In this document: positions 7,879 to 16,248 of the stretch, piece after piece
Layout: each line of letters starts with the position of its first letter
Numbering within the stretch: position 1 is the stretch's first letter
Source of the DNA: Streptantibioticus_A sp037034305
Lineage (GTDB): Bacteria; Actinomycetota; Actinomycetes; Streptomycetales; Streptomycetaceae
Reading direction: 5' to 3'
DNA: 64,000 nucleotides
Assembly: GCA_037034305.1 (NCBI GenBank)
Contig: JBAGJY010000018.1
Span: forward strand, 66,312-130,311
Notes under the pieces: model-generated
Database searches by the model: none
What the model was told of the DNA's origin: nothing
The model's input: only the letters and a program-made list of their open reading frames with translations
Translations under genes and position numbers: made by a program

Positions 7879-8385
7879 TCAGCCATAGGACTTCGCGGGG
7901 ACGCTGAAGGAGATCCAGACATCCGGTGGCAGGTCCGGCCGCTGTGGTACCGGCCTGTACTCCTCAACCCATGCCTCGCCGGCGATCTGCGTCGCGGCGC
8001 GCCGCCAGAAGTGAACTGCGGTCACGTTGGTGTCCTGGAAGGCGATCTCCCACGGACCCGGGTGCTTGGCTACGATCTCCTGCACGGCACGCAGCCCGAC
8101 CCCGCTCCGCCGTGCTCCGCGCACGACGAAGAAGCTGTTCAGAACGCGCGTCGCAGCAGTCAGGCCACGGACGAAGGCAAGGCCGACGGGGTGGGCGTCG
8201 CTCATCAGCAGGTACGGCGCCCAGTCGGCGTCGGTGAACGCCAGGTGGAGTCGATCGCTGCGGAAGGTCCCGTTTAGGTTGGGGAGCAAGCCATCGAACT
8301 CCGACATGTCGTGACGGAACATCAGCCACAGCCGCTCCACTGTCGGGCGGTCGGCAACCTTCGCGGGGCGCACAACGTCTGGCAT
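7879..8385 (-). CDS. GNAT family N-acetyltransferase
   Basis: A 168-residue protein with the GNAT fold: an N-terminal substrate region (DRPTVERLWLMFRHDMSEFDG), the central strand FVRGLTAATRVLNSFFVV, and the acetyl-CoA loop RGARRSGVGLRAVQEIVAKHPG (R/Q-x-x-G-x-G/A type), followed by WEIAFQDTNVTAVHFWRR. The ATG at 8385 has AAGGAG 5 bases upstream and is preferred to the longer frame from 8412. Substrate is unknown. It lies between two transposon scars, next to the IS701 fragment. Confidence 0.85.
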   Translation of the reverse strand: MPDVVRPAKVADRPTVERLWLMFRHDMSEFDGLLPNLNGTFRSDRLHLAFTDADWAPYLLMSDAHPVGLAFVRGLTAATRVLNSFFVVRGARRSGVGLRAVQEIVAKHPGPWEIAFQDTNVTAVHFWRRAATQIAGEAWVEEYRPVPQRPDLPPDVWISFSVPAKSYG

Positions 8386-8496
8386 GAAACTCCTTCGCAC
8401 GGTGTGGATCAACTACCGGTGCCGCATGCGTGGACCGGCAGCCACCGACCGGACCAGTGACCGGATCAGGACGGCGACAAGCAGGTCCAGGGCATG

Positions 8497-8541
8497 AAAA
8501 AAGCCTCCCCGGGCGGATGCTTATCCGGGCCAGGAAGGCCT
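8497..8541 (-). terminator. Rho-independent terminator with U-tract (minus strand)
   Basis: Read on the minus strand, an imperfect stem of about 17 bp (arms at 8523-8541 and 8502-8518) with a 4-base loop is followed by six U residues (8497-8502). The stem contains the TAA that ends the open stretch at 8521-8635, so it looks like the end of a formerly complete gene. Confidence 0.6.
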
Positions 8542-8635
8542 CACTGCTTCCAGGAACTCTAGCAGCGGCCGCGCATACTGAGGACGGTGCTTTGATGTCG
8601 TCTCGGCGAGGTTCGCTGTGCTGACGAACGGCCCT
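8521..8635 (-). pseudogene. 3' remnant of an unidentified gene next to the IS630-like element
   Basis: About 37 codons (STANLAETTSKHRPQYARP, then LLEFLEAVRPSWPG) end at a stop inside a terminator hairpin. Upstream of 8636 the frame runs into the IS630-like element. The amino-acid composition is gene-like, but I do not recognise the family. The simplest reading is a gene tail cut off by the insertion; a chance open frame is possible. Confidence 0.35.
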
Positions 8636-8663
8636 GACGGCGCTATGTAGTTGATGGGAGATA
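8636..8663 (+). repeat. Left inverted repeat of the IS630-like element
   Basis: Imperfect match, as complement, to 9722-9749. Both start GACGGCG at the outer end and share ATGG and GATA near the inner end. Ends are estimated to within a few bases. Confidence 0.55.
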
Positions 8664-9732
8664 TGCGCAAGGCGGCGGGCTGGACGCCGCGGGGCGGGCA
8701 CGTCGCGAGGCGTTGCGGATGCAGGCTGCCGCGATGTTCGTCGAGAGCGTCACGCCTTCGGAGATCGCCAAGCGGCTGCGGGTGACGGTGCGGTCGGTAT
8801 GCCGGTGGAGGACGGACTTCGAGCGCGGTGGGACGGCGGCGTTGGCAAGCCGGGGCCCGCTGGGGCAGCGGGTGCAAGCTCAGTACGAAGTCGCAGGCCA
8901 AGCTGGCCGCGATGCTGGATGAGGGCCCGGCGGCGTTCGGCTGGGATGAGGGCCAGGTGTGGACCGGGGCTCGGGTCGCCAGGCTGATCGGCCGCAGGTT
9001 CCATATCTCCTACAGCGCCGACGCGGCAGCCCGGTTGATCCGTCGGCTCGGCTTCACCCCGCAGATGCCAGCGCGACGGGCCGCCCAGCGCGACGAGCTC
9101 GCGATCGGCGCCTGGAAGGCGACAACGTGGCCTGCGATAAAAGGACACAGGCCGCGCTCGGCGCCTTCGTTTGCTTCGAGGACGAGGCAGGCCAGCATCT
9201 GACGCCGCCGCGCGGCCGAACCTGGGGACGTCGGGGCCAGACCCCGATCGTGAAAGTGGCCGGGCGCAGCTCCGGGCGGGCGTCGATCGCCGGGCTGATC
9301 GCGGTCCGTCCCGGGGGGCGCACGAGACTGCTCTACCGGCTGCGCATCCACCGCGGCCGCAAGAACGAGCGACGTTCCTTGTCCGAACGCGACTACATCG
9401 GGCTGATCGACGCAGCCCACCAGCAGCTCAGAGCCCCGATCATCTTGGTCTGGGACCGGCTGAGCACCCACGTCTCGGCAACCATGAAACAGTTGATCGC
9501 CCAAAGGGCCTGGCTGACCGTCGTACTGCTCCCGGCCTGCGCCCCAGACCTGAACCCGGTCGAAGGCGTCTGGTCCCACGTCAAACGCGGCCTGGCCAAC
9601 CTGGCCGCGCTTACCGTCGACGCGCTGGAGACGCTGATCCGTAACCGACTCAAGCGCCTTCAGTACCGGCCCGCCGTCCTCGACGGCTTCGTCGCGGAGA
9701 CCGGCCTGACCTTCCACCCGCTATCGCCATGA
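8650..9732 (+). pseudogene. IS630 family transposase with two compensating frameshifts
   Basis: Three overlapping frames together give a full transposase. The N-terminal helix-turn-helix (YAQGGGLDAAGRARRE, SEIAKRLRVTVRSVCRWR) is in one frame. Near 8870 the match moves by +1 (CKLSTKSQAKLAAMLDEGP, WTGARVARLIGRRF). At about 9138, in a run of four A, it returns to the original frame for the DDE core (ALGAFVCFEDEAG; IILVWDRLSTHVS; LLPACAPDLNPVEGVWSHVK). The catalytic residues are intact: Asp of FEDE, Asp of VWDRL, Glu of NPVEG. The second shift at the A-run could be programmed -1 frameshifting, as some IS630 members use, but the first is better explained by mutation. Confidence 0.75.
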
Positions 9733-9749
9733 CGTAGCGAAACGCCGTC
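9722..9749 (-). repeat. Right inverted repeat of the IS630-like element
   Basis: Partner of 8636-8663. It begins 10 bases before the transposase stop codon, so it overlaps the 3' end of the gene, which is normal in compact IS630 elements. Confidence 0.55.
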
Positions 9750-9833
9750 GTCAAAAACTCGCCCGCCGCGGTCTTCCGCCGCAGCTGGCAATCCTCTTGC
9801 GCCGCCGACCTCGCCCAGCGATGCTCGAACGCC

Positions 9834-11495
9834 ATGAGCGGCTTCCAGATCAGCACCCTGACGCCCACCGAGGAGCGGCTCTGGCACGCTTACCCCACCG
9901 GCGCCCTGGTCGACCTGCGCCCCGGACCCGGCGACGGCCCCGGCCAAGCGACGTCGTGGCCGTGCACCCGCGACATCCGCGCCGAGGTGATCGCCGCGCT
10001 GCTGACCGGCAGTGGGACCGATGCGAACGGCGGCGCGGGCATCAAACTGGCCGGCGTCCGTGTCGTCGGGCGACTCACGCTCGCCCACACAAAAGTCCCC
10101 TACGCACTCGACTTCGAGCACTGCTGCTTCGACGACGGTCTGGACCTCACCGAAGCCGAGACTCGCAGCGTGCGCCTGCGCGGCTGCTCCCTCACCGTCC
10201 TGGAAGCCAACCGTGCCGAGATCCGCGGCGAGTTTCAGATGGAGGGCTGCCGCCTCAACCGGCTCAGCCTCTACGCGGCACGCGTCTTCGAGATCGAAAT
10301 CAGCGGGACCACGATCACCGCGCCCCTGCCCGAACCACCGGATGCCGACGCCGACTGGATACCGCCGCGCACCGCCGTCAACGGCGACCTGCTCGTCGTC
10401 GACACCGCGATGTACTGCCACGACGTTGTCGTTGACGGACAGTTCCGGCTCCCCGGCGCGCGCATCGGGGGCTACCTGCATCTGGATGGCGCCCGGATCA
10501 CCCACGAGGAGCCCAACCGCCCGCCCACGCCCGCCCTGTTGGCACAGGGGTTGCGCGTCGACACCGGCATATTCGCCCGCCGTGGCAACACCCAAGCGAA
10601 GAACCCCTTCACCGTCACCGGCGGCGTCGACCTCAGCGGCGCCACGATCAAGGGCGGGCTCGCGCTGCCCGACGCCGACCTGGTGGACGACCACGGCAAA
10701 ACGGCGCTGCACGCAGACCACATCTCGGTCGAGGGCGGGGTCAACCTGTCGGGCGTCACGGCCTCGGGCGCGGTCCGGCTCAACTCGGCCCGTGTCGTCG
10801 GGCCGTTGACGCTCAGCGGCGCGCGACTGGACACGCTCGACGCCTCCGGCGCGCGCGTCGAGGGCGCAATGTTCTGCAATGAGGGATTCACCGCGCACAG
10901 CCTGGATCTGCGGCGGGCACGGACTGCGACGTTCGAGGACGACGCCGCATCCTGGCCCGTCAACCTGCGCCTGGATGGCTTCGTCTATGACGAACTGATG
11001 CCATTGCCGACGGCGGAGGCGCGACTGCCGTGGCTGGCTCGTGACGCGTTTCAGCCCCAGCCTTATGAGCAGCTGGCCGCGCGCTACCGCGCGGTGGGGC
11101 GCGACGACGAGTCTCGGCGGGTGCTGCTGGCTCAGCAGCGGCGGCGACGTGAGGCGGCAGGCGTGCCGGCGAAAGCATGGGGCCTTCTCCAGGACGCAAC
11201 GGTCGGATATGGGTATCGGCCGTGGCTGGCCGGACTGTGGTTGTTGGGCCTGCTCACCGCCGGATCGATCTACTTCGCGTCCCACCACCCCGCACCGCTG
11301 GGCACGGGCGGCCCGCATTTCAACCCCGTCGCCTACACCCTCGACCTGCTGGTGCCGGTAGTGAACCTCGGTCAATCGGGCGCGTGGAATCCGAGCGGGT
11401 CCAGTCAGATGCTGGCCTATGCGCTGATCATCAGTGGCTGGACGCTGGCCACGACGCTGGTCGCCGGGGTCACACGAATACTGGTACGGCCCTGA
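9834..11495 (+). CDS. Large beta-helix-like protein with C-terminal membrane anchor
   Basis: A 553-residue protein. Residues about 60-390 are a run of short strands with recurring G-V-R-L-x-G-A-x-I-x-G patterns (IKLAGVRVVGRLTL; VDLSGATIKGGLAL; VNLSGVTASGAVRL; LTLSGARLDTLDASGARVEG), which resembles pentapeptide-repeat or bactofilin-like solenoids. A linker (about 395-460; rich in R, A and E) leads to two membrane segments, about 463-482 and 526-550. Streptomyces homologues are often labelled membrane-associated oxidoreductase, but I see no cofactor motif and do not support that label. The ATG at 9834 has no clear ribosome-binding site, and the upstream DNA is the IS630 right end. Function unknown; a cytoplasmic scaffold at the membrane is plausible. 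Confidence 0.75.
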   Translation: MSGFQISTLTPTEERLWHAYPTGALVDLRPGPGDGPGQATSWPCTRDIRAEVIAALLTGSGTDANGGAGIKLAGVRVVGRLTLAHTKVPYALDFEHCCFDDGLDLTEAETRSVRLRGCSLTVLEANRAEIRGEFQMEGCRLNRLSLYAARVFEIEISGTTITAPLPEPPDADADWIPPRTAVNGDLLVVDTAMYCHDVVVDGQFRLPGARIGGYLHLDGARITHEEPNRPPTPALLAQGLRVDTGIFARRGNTQAKNPFTVTGGVDLSGATIKGGLALPDADLVDDHGKTALHADHISVEGGVNLSGVTASGAVRLNSARVVGPLTLSGARLDTLDASGARVEGAMFCNEGFTAHSLDLRRARTATFEDDAASWPVNLRLDGFVYDELMPLPTAEARLPWLARDAFQPQPYEQLAARYRAVGRDDESRRVLLAQQRRRREAAGVPAKAWGLLQDATVGYGYRPWLAGLWLLGLLTAGSIYFASHHPAPLGTGGPHFNPVAYTLDLLVPVVNLGQSGAWNPSGSSQMLAYALIISGWTLATTLVAGVTRILVRP

Positions 11496-11612
11496 GGTGA
11501 CAGATCTCTCTGCGGCTGGCACGCCTGTCACGAGACGACATCAAACCGTCGTCCTCAGTAACTGTCGTCCTGCTCAACCCGCCAGGCCCTGTACTTACTG
11601 GCCAACTCGGAC

Positions 11613-11816
11613 CGCAGTCGCAGCAAGATCACGAAGCCGGACGGCTGGCAACTTGCCGAGTACGTCGGTCACCGCTCACCGGCCGGGCTGCGGCATCTGC
11701 TGAACCGGGCCCGATGGGACGCCGATGCAGTGCCTGACGACCCGCATGCCCATGTCGCCGAGCGGCTCGGTGAGCCCGACGGCATGCTGATCATTGACAA
11801 GACCCGCTTCGCCTGA
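11613..11816 (+). pseudogene. IS701-family transposase, internal remnant
   Basis: A single frame reads SRSKITKPDGWQLAEYVG, then HRSPAGLRHLLNRARWDADAV, HVAERLGEPDGMLIIDKTRF and a stop at 11814. This is the segment of an IS701 transposase around its first catalytic Asp (canonical form IDETGF). The upstream and downstream parts are missing. It is opposite in orientation to the IS701 fragment at 7618-7823, and the two cover neighbouring parts of the same protein. Confidence 0.75.
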
Positions 11817-11937
11817 GGGCAGCGACCACCAGAGTCGGGCTTCCAGCCGGTGCGCGCGGTAGACGCTTCAGCCGCAACTGGTCGGCTGTTGTGGGCTTCT
11901 GGCCATACTGGGCTTCGGGATCTCGTGGGGTGGGGAA

Positions 11938-13533
11938 CTACGGTTTGGCTCCGAGTCCGGTCAGTGCCCGCACTTCCATCTCCGCTTGCTTGTCGGGGTC
12001 CGCCGGGTGCTTGCTGAAAATGGTGCCGAAGTATCCGCACAGGAAGGAGAGCGGAATGGACACGATGCCAGGGTTGGTGAGGGGGAACCAGTGAAAGTCG
12101 ATACCCTGCACGATCGATGTGGGCGTACCCGAGATCGCTGGCGAGAAGATGATGAGCACAAGACAGGACGCCAGGCCGCCGTAGATGCTCCATAGCGTCC
12201 CGGTCGTGTTGAAGCGCCTCCAGTACAGCGTGTAGAGCATCGTCGACAAGTTGGCGGACGCGGCGAGTGCCAAGGCCAGTGACACCAGGAAGGCGACATT
12301 CTGGCCATTGGCGATGATGCCGCCGGCGATGGCCAGACAGCCGATAACGACCGCCGTCAGACGGGCGACCCGCACCTCTGACCCCGGATCAGCCTTCCCG
12401 TCCCGGATCACGTTGGCGTAGACATCGTGGGCGAATGACGCCGAGCCGGCCAACGTCAGGCCGGCGACTACCGCGAGGATCGTTGCGAACGCCACCGCAC
12501 AGACGATTCCGAGCAGCACCGCTCCGCCGATCTTGAAAGCGAGAAGCGGAGCCGCGGAGTTCTCTCCGCCCGGGGCGTGCAGAATCGTGTCCGGACCGAC
12601 CAGGGCGGTGGCACCGTACCCGACCACCAGAATTCCCAGGTAGAAGAGGCACATCACCCAGGAGCACCATGCTACCGAGCTGCGTGCTTCCTTGGCGTCG
12701 GGCACCGTGTAGAAGCGCATCAGGACGTGCGGCAGGCTGGAGATGCCGAGGACCAACGACAACGCGAGTGAGACGAAGTCGAGTTCGGACATCGCGTTCT
12801 TGCCGTACCAGGCGCCCGGGTCAAGTATCCGTTCGCCAGAAGGGCTGTTCTGCGCCGCGTGCTCGAGGATCTGCGAAAAGCTGAATCCGAACTTGCCGAG
12901 GAGGAACACGCTGATGAAGGTCACGCAGAGGAGCAGGAGGGTCGCCTTGACGATCTGGACCCAGGTCGTGCCCTTCATACCGCCCACCAGGACGTAGAAC
13001 ACCATGACGATGCCGACCCCCGTGATGATGAGGGCCTGCCCGCTCTTGCTCTGCACATGGAGCAGCAGGGCGATGAGCCCGCCCGCGCCGGCCATCTGGG
13101 CGAGCATGTAGAAGAAGGTGATCACCAGGGTGGCGTTGGCCGCCGCCGCACGTACTGGGCGCTGTTTCATGCGGAAGGCCATCACATCGCCCACGGTGAA
13201 CCGACCGGTGTTCCGCAGCCTTTCGCCGATGAGCAGGAGGGCGACCAGCCAGGCTACGACCCATCCGACAGAGTAGAGGAACCCGTCGTATCCGTGGACG
13301 GCAATGGCTCCGGAGATACCGAGGAAAGAGGCCGCGGAAAGGAAGTCCCCGGACAGGGCTATGCCGTTCTGGACGCCGTTGAAGGCGCTTCCGGCGGCGT
13401 AGTAGTCGGACGCCGTAGGACTGCTGCTGCTGGCCTTGTAGACGATGAACAGCGTAACGACAACGAAGGCGAGGAATACCCCGACGTTGATCATCGGGTT
13501 GCCGGTCGCGCCCACTGCGATCTGCACTGTCAT
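11938..13533 (-). CDS. Sodium:solute symporter family, acetate/monocarboxylate permease (ActP/MctC-like)
   Basis: A 531-residue SSS-family permease with about 13 membrane segments. Family motifs include ASDYYAAGSAFNGVQNGIAL, GDFLSAASFLGISGAIAVHGYDGFLY (sodium and substrate region, about 60-90), SSLPHVLMRFYTVPDAKEAR (about 265-285) and AFATILAVVAGLTLAGSASFAHDVY (about 350-375). It imports short-chain monocarboxylates such as acetate, propionate or pyruvate with a cation. Its ATG overlaps the stop of the upstream DUF485 gene by four bases (ATGA), the usual yjcH-actP pairing. It is divergent from the OFA antiporter unit. Confidence 0.9.
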   Translation of the reverse strand: MTVQIAVGATGNPMINVGVFLAFVVVTLFIVYKASSSSPTASDYYAAGSAFNGVQNGIALSGDFLSAASFLGISGAIAVHGYDGFLYSVGWVVAWLVALLLIGERLRNTGRFTVGDVMAFRMKQRPVRAAAANATLVITFFYMLAQMAGAGGLIALLLHVQSKSGQALIITGVGIVMVFYVLVGGMKGTTWVQIVKATLLLLCVTFISVFLLGKFGFSFSQILEHAAQNSPSGERILDPGAWYGKNAMSELDFVSLALSLVLGISSLPHVLMRFYTVPDAKEARSSVAWCSWVMCLFYLGILVVGYGATALVGPDTILHAPGGENSAAPLLAFKIGGAVLLGIVCAVAFATILAVVAGLTLAGSASFAHDVYANVIRDGKADPGSEVRVARLTAVVIGCLAIAGGIIANGQNVAFLVSLALALAASANLSTMLYTLYWRRFNTTGTLWSIYGGLASCLVLIIFSPAISGTPTSIVQGIDFHWFPLTNPGIVSIPLSFLCGYFGTIFSKHPADPDKQAEMEVRALTGLGAKP

Positions 13534-13955
13534 TCTTTGCCGGCTCCCGCCAGTTCGCGAATCATGTCCACCTGCGGGTCGAGTTTCTTCGTGGCGAAGT
13601 GCCGGTACAGCAACACGATCAGGATCGTCGTCAGGAACTGCAGCAGACCCAAGACGGTGCCCATGTTGATCTCGCCGGATACCTTGCGCTTCATGAACCC
13701 ACGGTCGTAGGCCGACAAGACGGCGAAAGTCATGAACCAGCAGAAGAAGGCGGCGCTCGTCGGGAAGACGAAAAGGCGCAACCGCCTGCGAAGCTGAACG
13801 AACTCAGGACTCCGCTGAATCGCCGACAGATCAGTCGCGTCGATGTGCTTGGGGCGGGCCTGGCCGTCGGCCGACAACGCGCGGCGATCGGCGGGCTCCC
13901 GCGTGGTGACCCGTGCGGCTGGGACCGGCACGGGAGGCCGCGACTCTCTCGGCAT
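13530..13955 (-). CDS. DUF485 membrane protein (YjcH-like partner of the symporter)
   Basis: A 141-residue protein. A polar N-terminus of about 60 residues precedes QRSPEFVQLRRRLRLFVFP and two membrane segments (SAAFFCWFMTFAVLSAYD and TVLGLLQFLTTILIVLLYRHF), the DUF485 hallmark. It is always found with ActP-type symporters; its role is unknown but probably a small accessory subunit. I chose the ATG at 13955, preceded by GGAGAGG. It is translationally coupled to the symporter. Confidence 0.88.
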   Translation of the reverse strand: MPRESRPPVPVPAARVTTREPADRRALSADGQARPKHIDATDLSAIQRSPEFVQLRRRLRLFVFPTSAAFFCWFMTFAVLSAYDRGFMKRKVSGEINMGTVLGLLQFLTTILIVLLYRHFATKKLDPQVDMIRELAGAGKE

Positions 13956-14560
13956 TGTCCTCTCCAAGGGAATTTTCGGGCAAGGCATCGTTCAATCGGT
14001 GTTCGACCGGCCGCAGGGAAATATTTGATCGGCCTGCGCGAGAGCGGGGGACGAAACCCTCTGGTGGAGACGCAAGTGTAGCGATGCGACAGGTGCCGTC
14101 AACGACCGGCTACCGCAGGGGCGTTGGCGCGTTCGGTGAGATCGCCCGGCTGCGGCCGTCGCGCCTGTCCACGGCATAGGTTTTATGGCCATTTTCGGTG
14201 CGTCTGGCGTCATAGTGGATATTTTTCCTCGCAATTCGGACGCCGGAGCCCGTAATCCGTGCACCAGGTGGCCGCAGCATGTCGAGACCGGATCTGATTG
14301 GTGCATTCCGCGAAGAGGTTAAGAAGAACTCGTAAAGAACCGCCGCACGCTGGCGTTGCTGCTGGTAAAAGGCCGTGAGCGCGGCGAACGTGCGCGTGAG
14401 TCGCGCTGGTTGCCGACCCTCCGCAGCTAGGCGGGCTGTTGGTACCGTTGACCTGGTTGCCCTACACTCGCCAACCCTGAGGCGCCGGACATATATGCGA
14501 AGATGCGTCGACGCGGAGTGGTCCCGGAGTTGGTTCCCGAGAACGGAAGGTGGGTAACCG
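13956..14560. other. Divergent intergenic region between the two carboxylate-transport units
   Basis: About 600 bases without a supported gene. It must hold the promoters of the DUF485/ActP pair (minus) and the OFA pair (plus). AT-rich patches at 14180-14240 and 14318-14340 are the likeliest promoter or operator areas. I found no convincing dyad or riboswitch. Confidence 0.3.
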
Positions 14561-15934
14561 GTGGGTTTTCTCGAGCGCTCGCGCGTCGTCGCGGGGCCGG
14601 GGTGGAATCGATGGTTGATTCCTCCGGCAGCTCTTGCGATTCACTTCTCGATCGGGCAGGCGTACGCCTGGAGTATCTTCAAGGTCCCGTTGGAAAAATC
14701 TCTCCACATTTCGGGCACGGCCAGCGCGCTCCCATTCCAGATCGGCATTCTGGTGCTTGGGCTCTCTGCCGCGTTCGGTGGAACCCTGGTTGAGAGCAAA
14801 GGGCCTCGATGGGCCATGTTCGTGTCGCTCGTGACCTTCTCTTCGGGCTTCCTGATCGCCTCGCTCGGCGTGGCCACGCGCAATTACTGGCTGGTGGTCC
14901 TGGGGTACGGTGTCGTTGGTGGGATCGGGCTCGGCATCGGCTACATCTCGCCGGTGTCCACTTTGATGAAGTGGTTTCCTGACCGCCCGGGCATGGCTAC
15001 CGGTATTGCGATCATGGGCTTCGGTGGAGGTGCGCTCATCGCGTCCCCCTGGTCGGCGAGCATGCTCTCCGCCTTCGGTGCCCAGCCGAGCGGTATCGCG
15101 ACGACCTTCCTCGTACACGGACTGGTCTACGCCGTGTTCATGTCGCTCGGTGTGGTGCTCGTAAGGGTCCCACCGGCGAACTGGCGACCGGCTGGCTGGA
15201 AGCCGGGTGACAACGCCGGGAAGAGGCTCGTCACGACCGCGGACGTATCGGCGAAGAACGCGGTGAAGACCCCTCAGTTCTGGCTGCTGTGGACCGTACT
15301 GTGCATGAACGTCACAGCCGGGATCGGCATCCTGGAGAAGGCGTCCCCGATGATCCAGGACTTCTTCCGCAACACTGCCAGTCCGGTGAGCGCGACCGCC
15401 GCCGCCGGATTCGTGGCGCTCCTGTCTCTGGCCAACATGACCGGTCGCTTCGTATGGTCGTCGGTCTCCGATGCGATCGGCAGGCGGAACATCTACCGCC
15501 TGTACCTGGGCGGCGGTGCCCTCTTCTACCTGGCGGTGCTGCTCGGGAAGAGCAGCAGCCCGGCACTGTTCGTCATCTCGACCATGGTGATCCTGTCGTT
15601 CTACGGCGGTGGTTTCGCCACCGTGCCGGCCTACCTGAAGGACTTGTTCGGCACCTACCAGGTCGGCGCCATCCACGGTCGGCTGCTCACCGCCTGGTCC
15701 GTCGCAGGAGTTGCCGGACCGGAAATCGTGGACGCCCTCGCGGATTCCGCTAAGAAGGCCGGACACGCGGGGCCCAGCCTTTACACGTTCTCGTTCGGCC
15801 TGATGATCGCACTGCTCGTCGTCGGCTTCATCGCAAACGAACTGCTACGCCCGGTCAACCCGAGGTTCCACGAACCGGAGTCGGTCGTTCAGGCCGAAGC
15901 CGAACTCGCTCCGGCAGAGGGGACGGTTAACTGA
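14561..15934 (+). CDS. OFA family MFS antiporter (oxalate/formate antiporter-like)
   Basis: A 457-residue 12-TM transporter of the OFA family. It has the N-terminal signature WLIPPAALAIHFSIGQAYAW (about 20-40), GYGVVGGIGLGIGYISPVSTLMKWFPDRPGMATG (about 110-145) and a second-half duplicate (RNIYRLYLGGGALFYL, LSFYGGGFATVPAYLKDLFG). OFA members exchange small dicarboxylates or monocarboxylates; the substrate is not readable. The start is a GTG with GGAAGG 10 bases upstream. Its stop overlaps the ATG of a 48-residue membrane peptide, which is probably an obligate partner. Confidence 0.9.
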   Translation: MGFLERSRVVAGPGWNRWLIPPAALAIHFSIGQAYAWSIFKVPLEKSLHISGTASALPFQIGILVLGLSAAFGGTLVESKGPRWAMFVSLVTFSSGFLIASLGVATRNYWLVVLGYGVVGGIGLGIGYISPVSTLMKWFPDRPGMATGIAIMGFGGGALIASPWSASMLSAFGAQPSGIATTFLVHGLVYAVFMSLGVVLVRVPPANWRPAGWKPGDNAGKRLVTTADVSAKNAVKTPQFWLLWTVLCMNVTAGIGILEKASPMIQDFFRNTASPVSATAAAGFVALLSLANMTGRFVWSSVSDAIGRRNIYRLYLGGGALFYLAVLLGKSSSPALFVISTMVILSFYGGGFATVPAYLKDLFGTYQVGAIHGRLLTAWSVAGVAGPEIVDALADSAKKAGHAGPSLYTFSFGLMIALLVVGFIANELLRPVNPRFHEPESVVQAEAELAPAEGTVN

Positions 15935-16080
15935 TGACTGATCTGGACGATGCTGCGTCGACCGGGCCCGCCAAGGCTTCTCCCGCTTTGCTGGTCGTGG
16001 CATGGCTGTGGGTGACCGCTCCTTTCGTCTACGGCCTCTACGAGCTCGCCTTGACGTGTCGCAAACTGTTCTCCAAATAA
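15934..16080 (+). CDS. MFS transporter small subunit (48 aa, one membrane helix)
   Basis: A 48-residue protein starting at the ATG that overlaps the OFA stop (TGATG). After a polar N-terminus it has one hydrophobic helix (ALLVVAWLWVTAPFVYGLYE) and a basic tail (CRKLFSK). Small proteins of this kind, with the W-x-W-V-x-x-P-x-x-Y-G-x-Y-E pattern, follow OFA transporters in actinobacteria and are annotated as MFS transporter small subunit. It is easily missed because of its size. It probably packs against the transporter in the membrane. Confidence 0.85.
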   Translation: MTDLDDAASTGPAKASPALLVVAWLWVTAPFVYGLYELALTCRKLFSK

Positions 16081-16091
16081 CCGCAAAACCA

Positions 16092-16154
16092 CTGACGCGT
16101 CGTCAAATTGCCTGGATGTCCACACCGTTGCCCGACGCCGGGCCGACGCGTCAG
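16092..16154. repeat. Inverted repeat of 10 bp after the OFA unit
   Basis: CTGACGCGTC at 16092-16101 and GACGCGTCAG at 16145-16154 are exact inverted copies 43 bases apart. They lie between the small subunit and the conservon kinase. The site could form a long-loop hairpin or be a pair of binding half-sites; no function is shown. Confidence 0.5.
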
Positions 16155-16248
16155 CGACTGCTTGACTTCCTTCTTCGGAGAGGTCCGGGAGAAACGGCAT
16201 CGTGATATACCCCCCTGAGAAGGCCGCTCCGGGATCGGAGCGCGTCTC

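Larger units (their letters stand above)
8636..9749 (+). mobile_element. IS630-like insertion sequence, about 1.1 kb
   Basis: The element contains an IS630-type transposase gene bounded by imperfect inverted repeats of about 28 bases: 8636-8663 and the complement of 9722-9749 both begin GACGGCG and end GATA (left copy GGAGATA, right copy GCGATA), with scattered mismatches between. The 1.1-kb size is normal for the family. The exact ends and the expected TA target duplication are uncertain. The transposase is frameshifted, so the copy is probably immobile on its own. Confidence 0.7.

Noticed and set aside
9660..11531. A long minus-strand frame opposite the beta-helix protein
   Set aside because: Low-complexity Gly/Arg/Val-rich product typical of antisense frames; the plus-strand protein has clear repeats and membrane helices.
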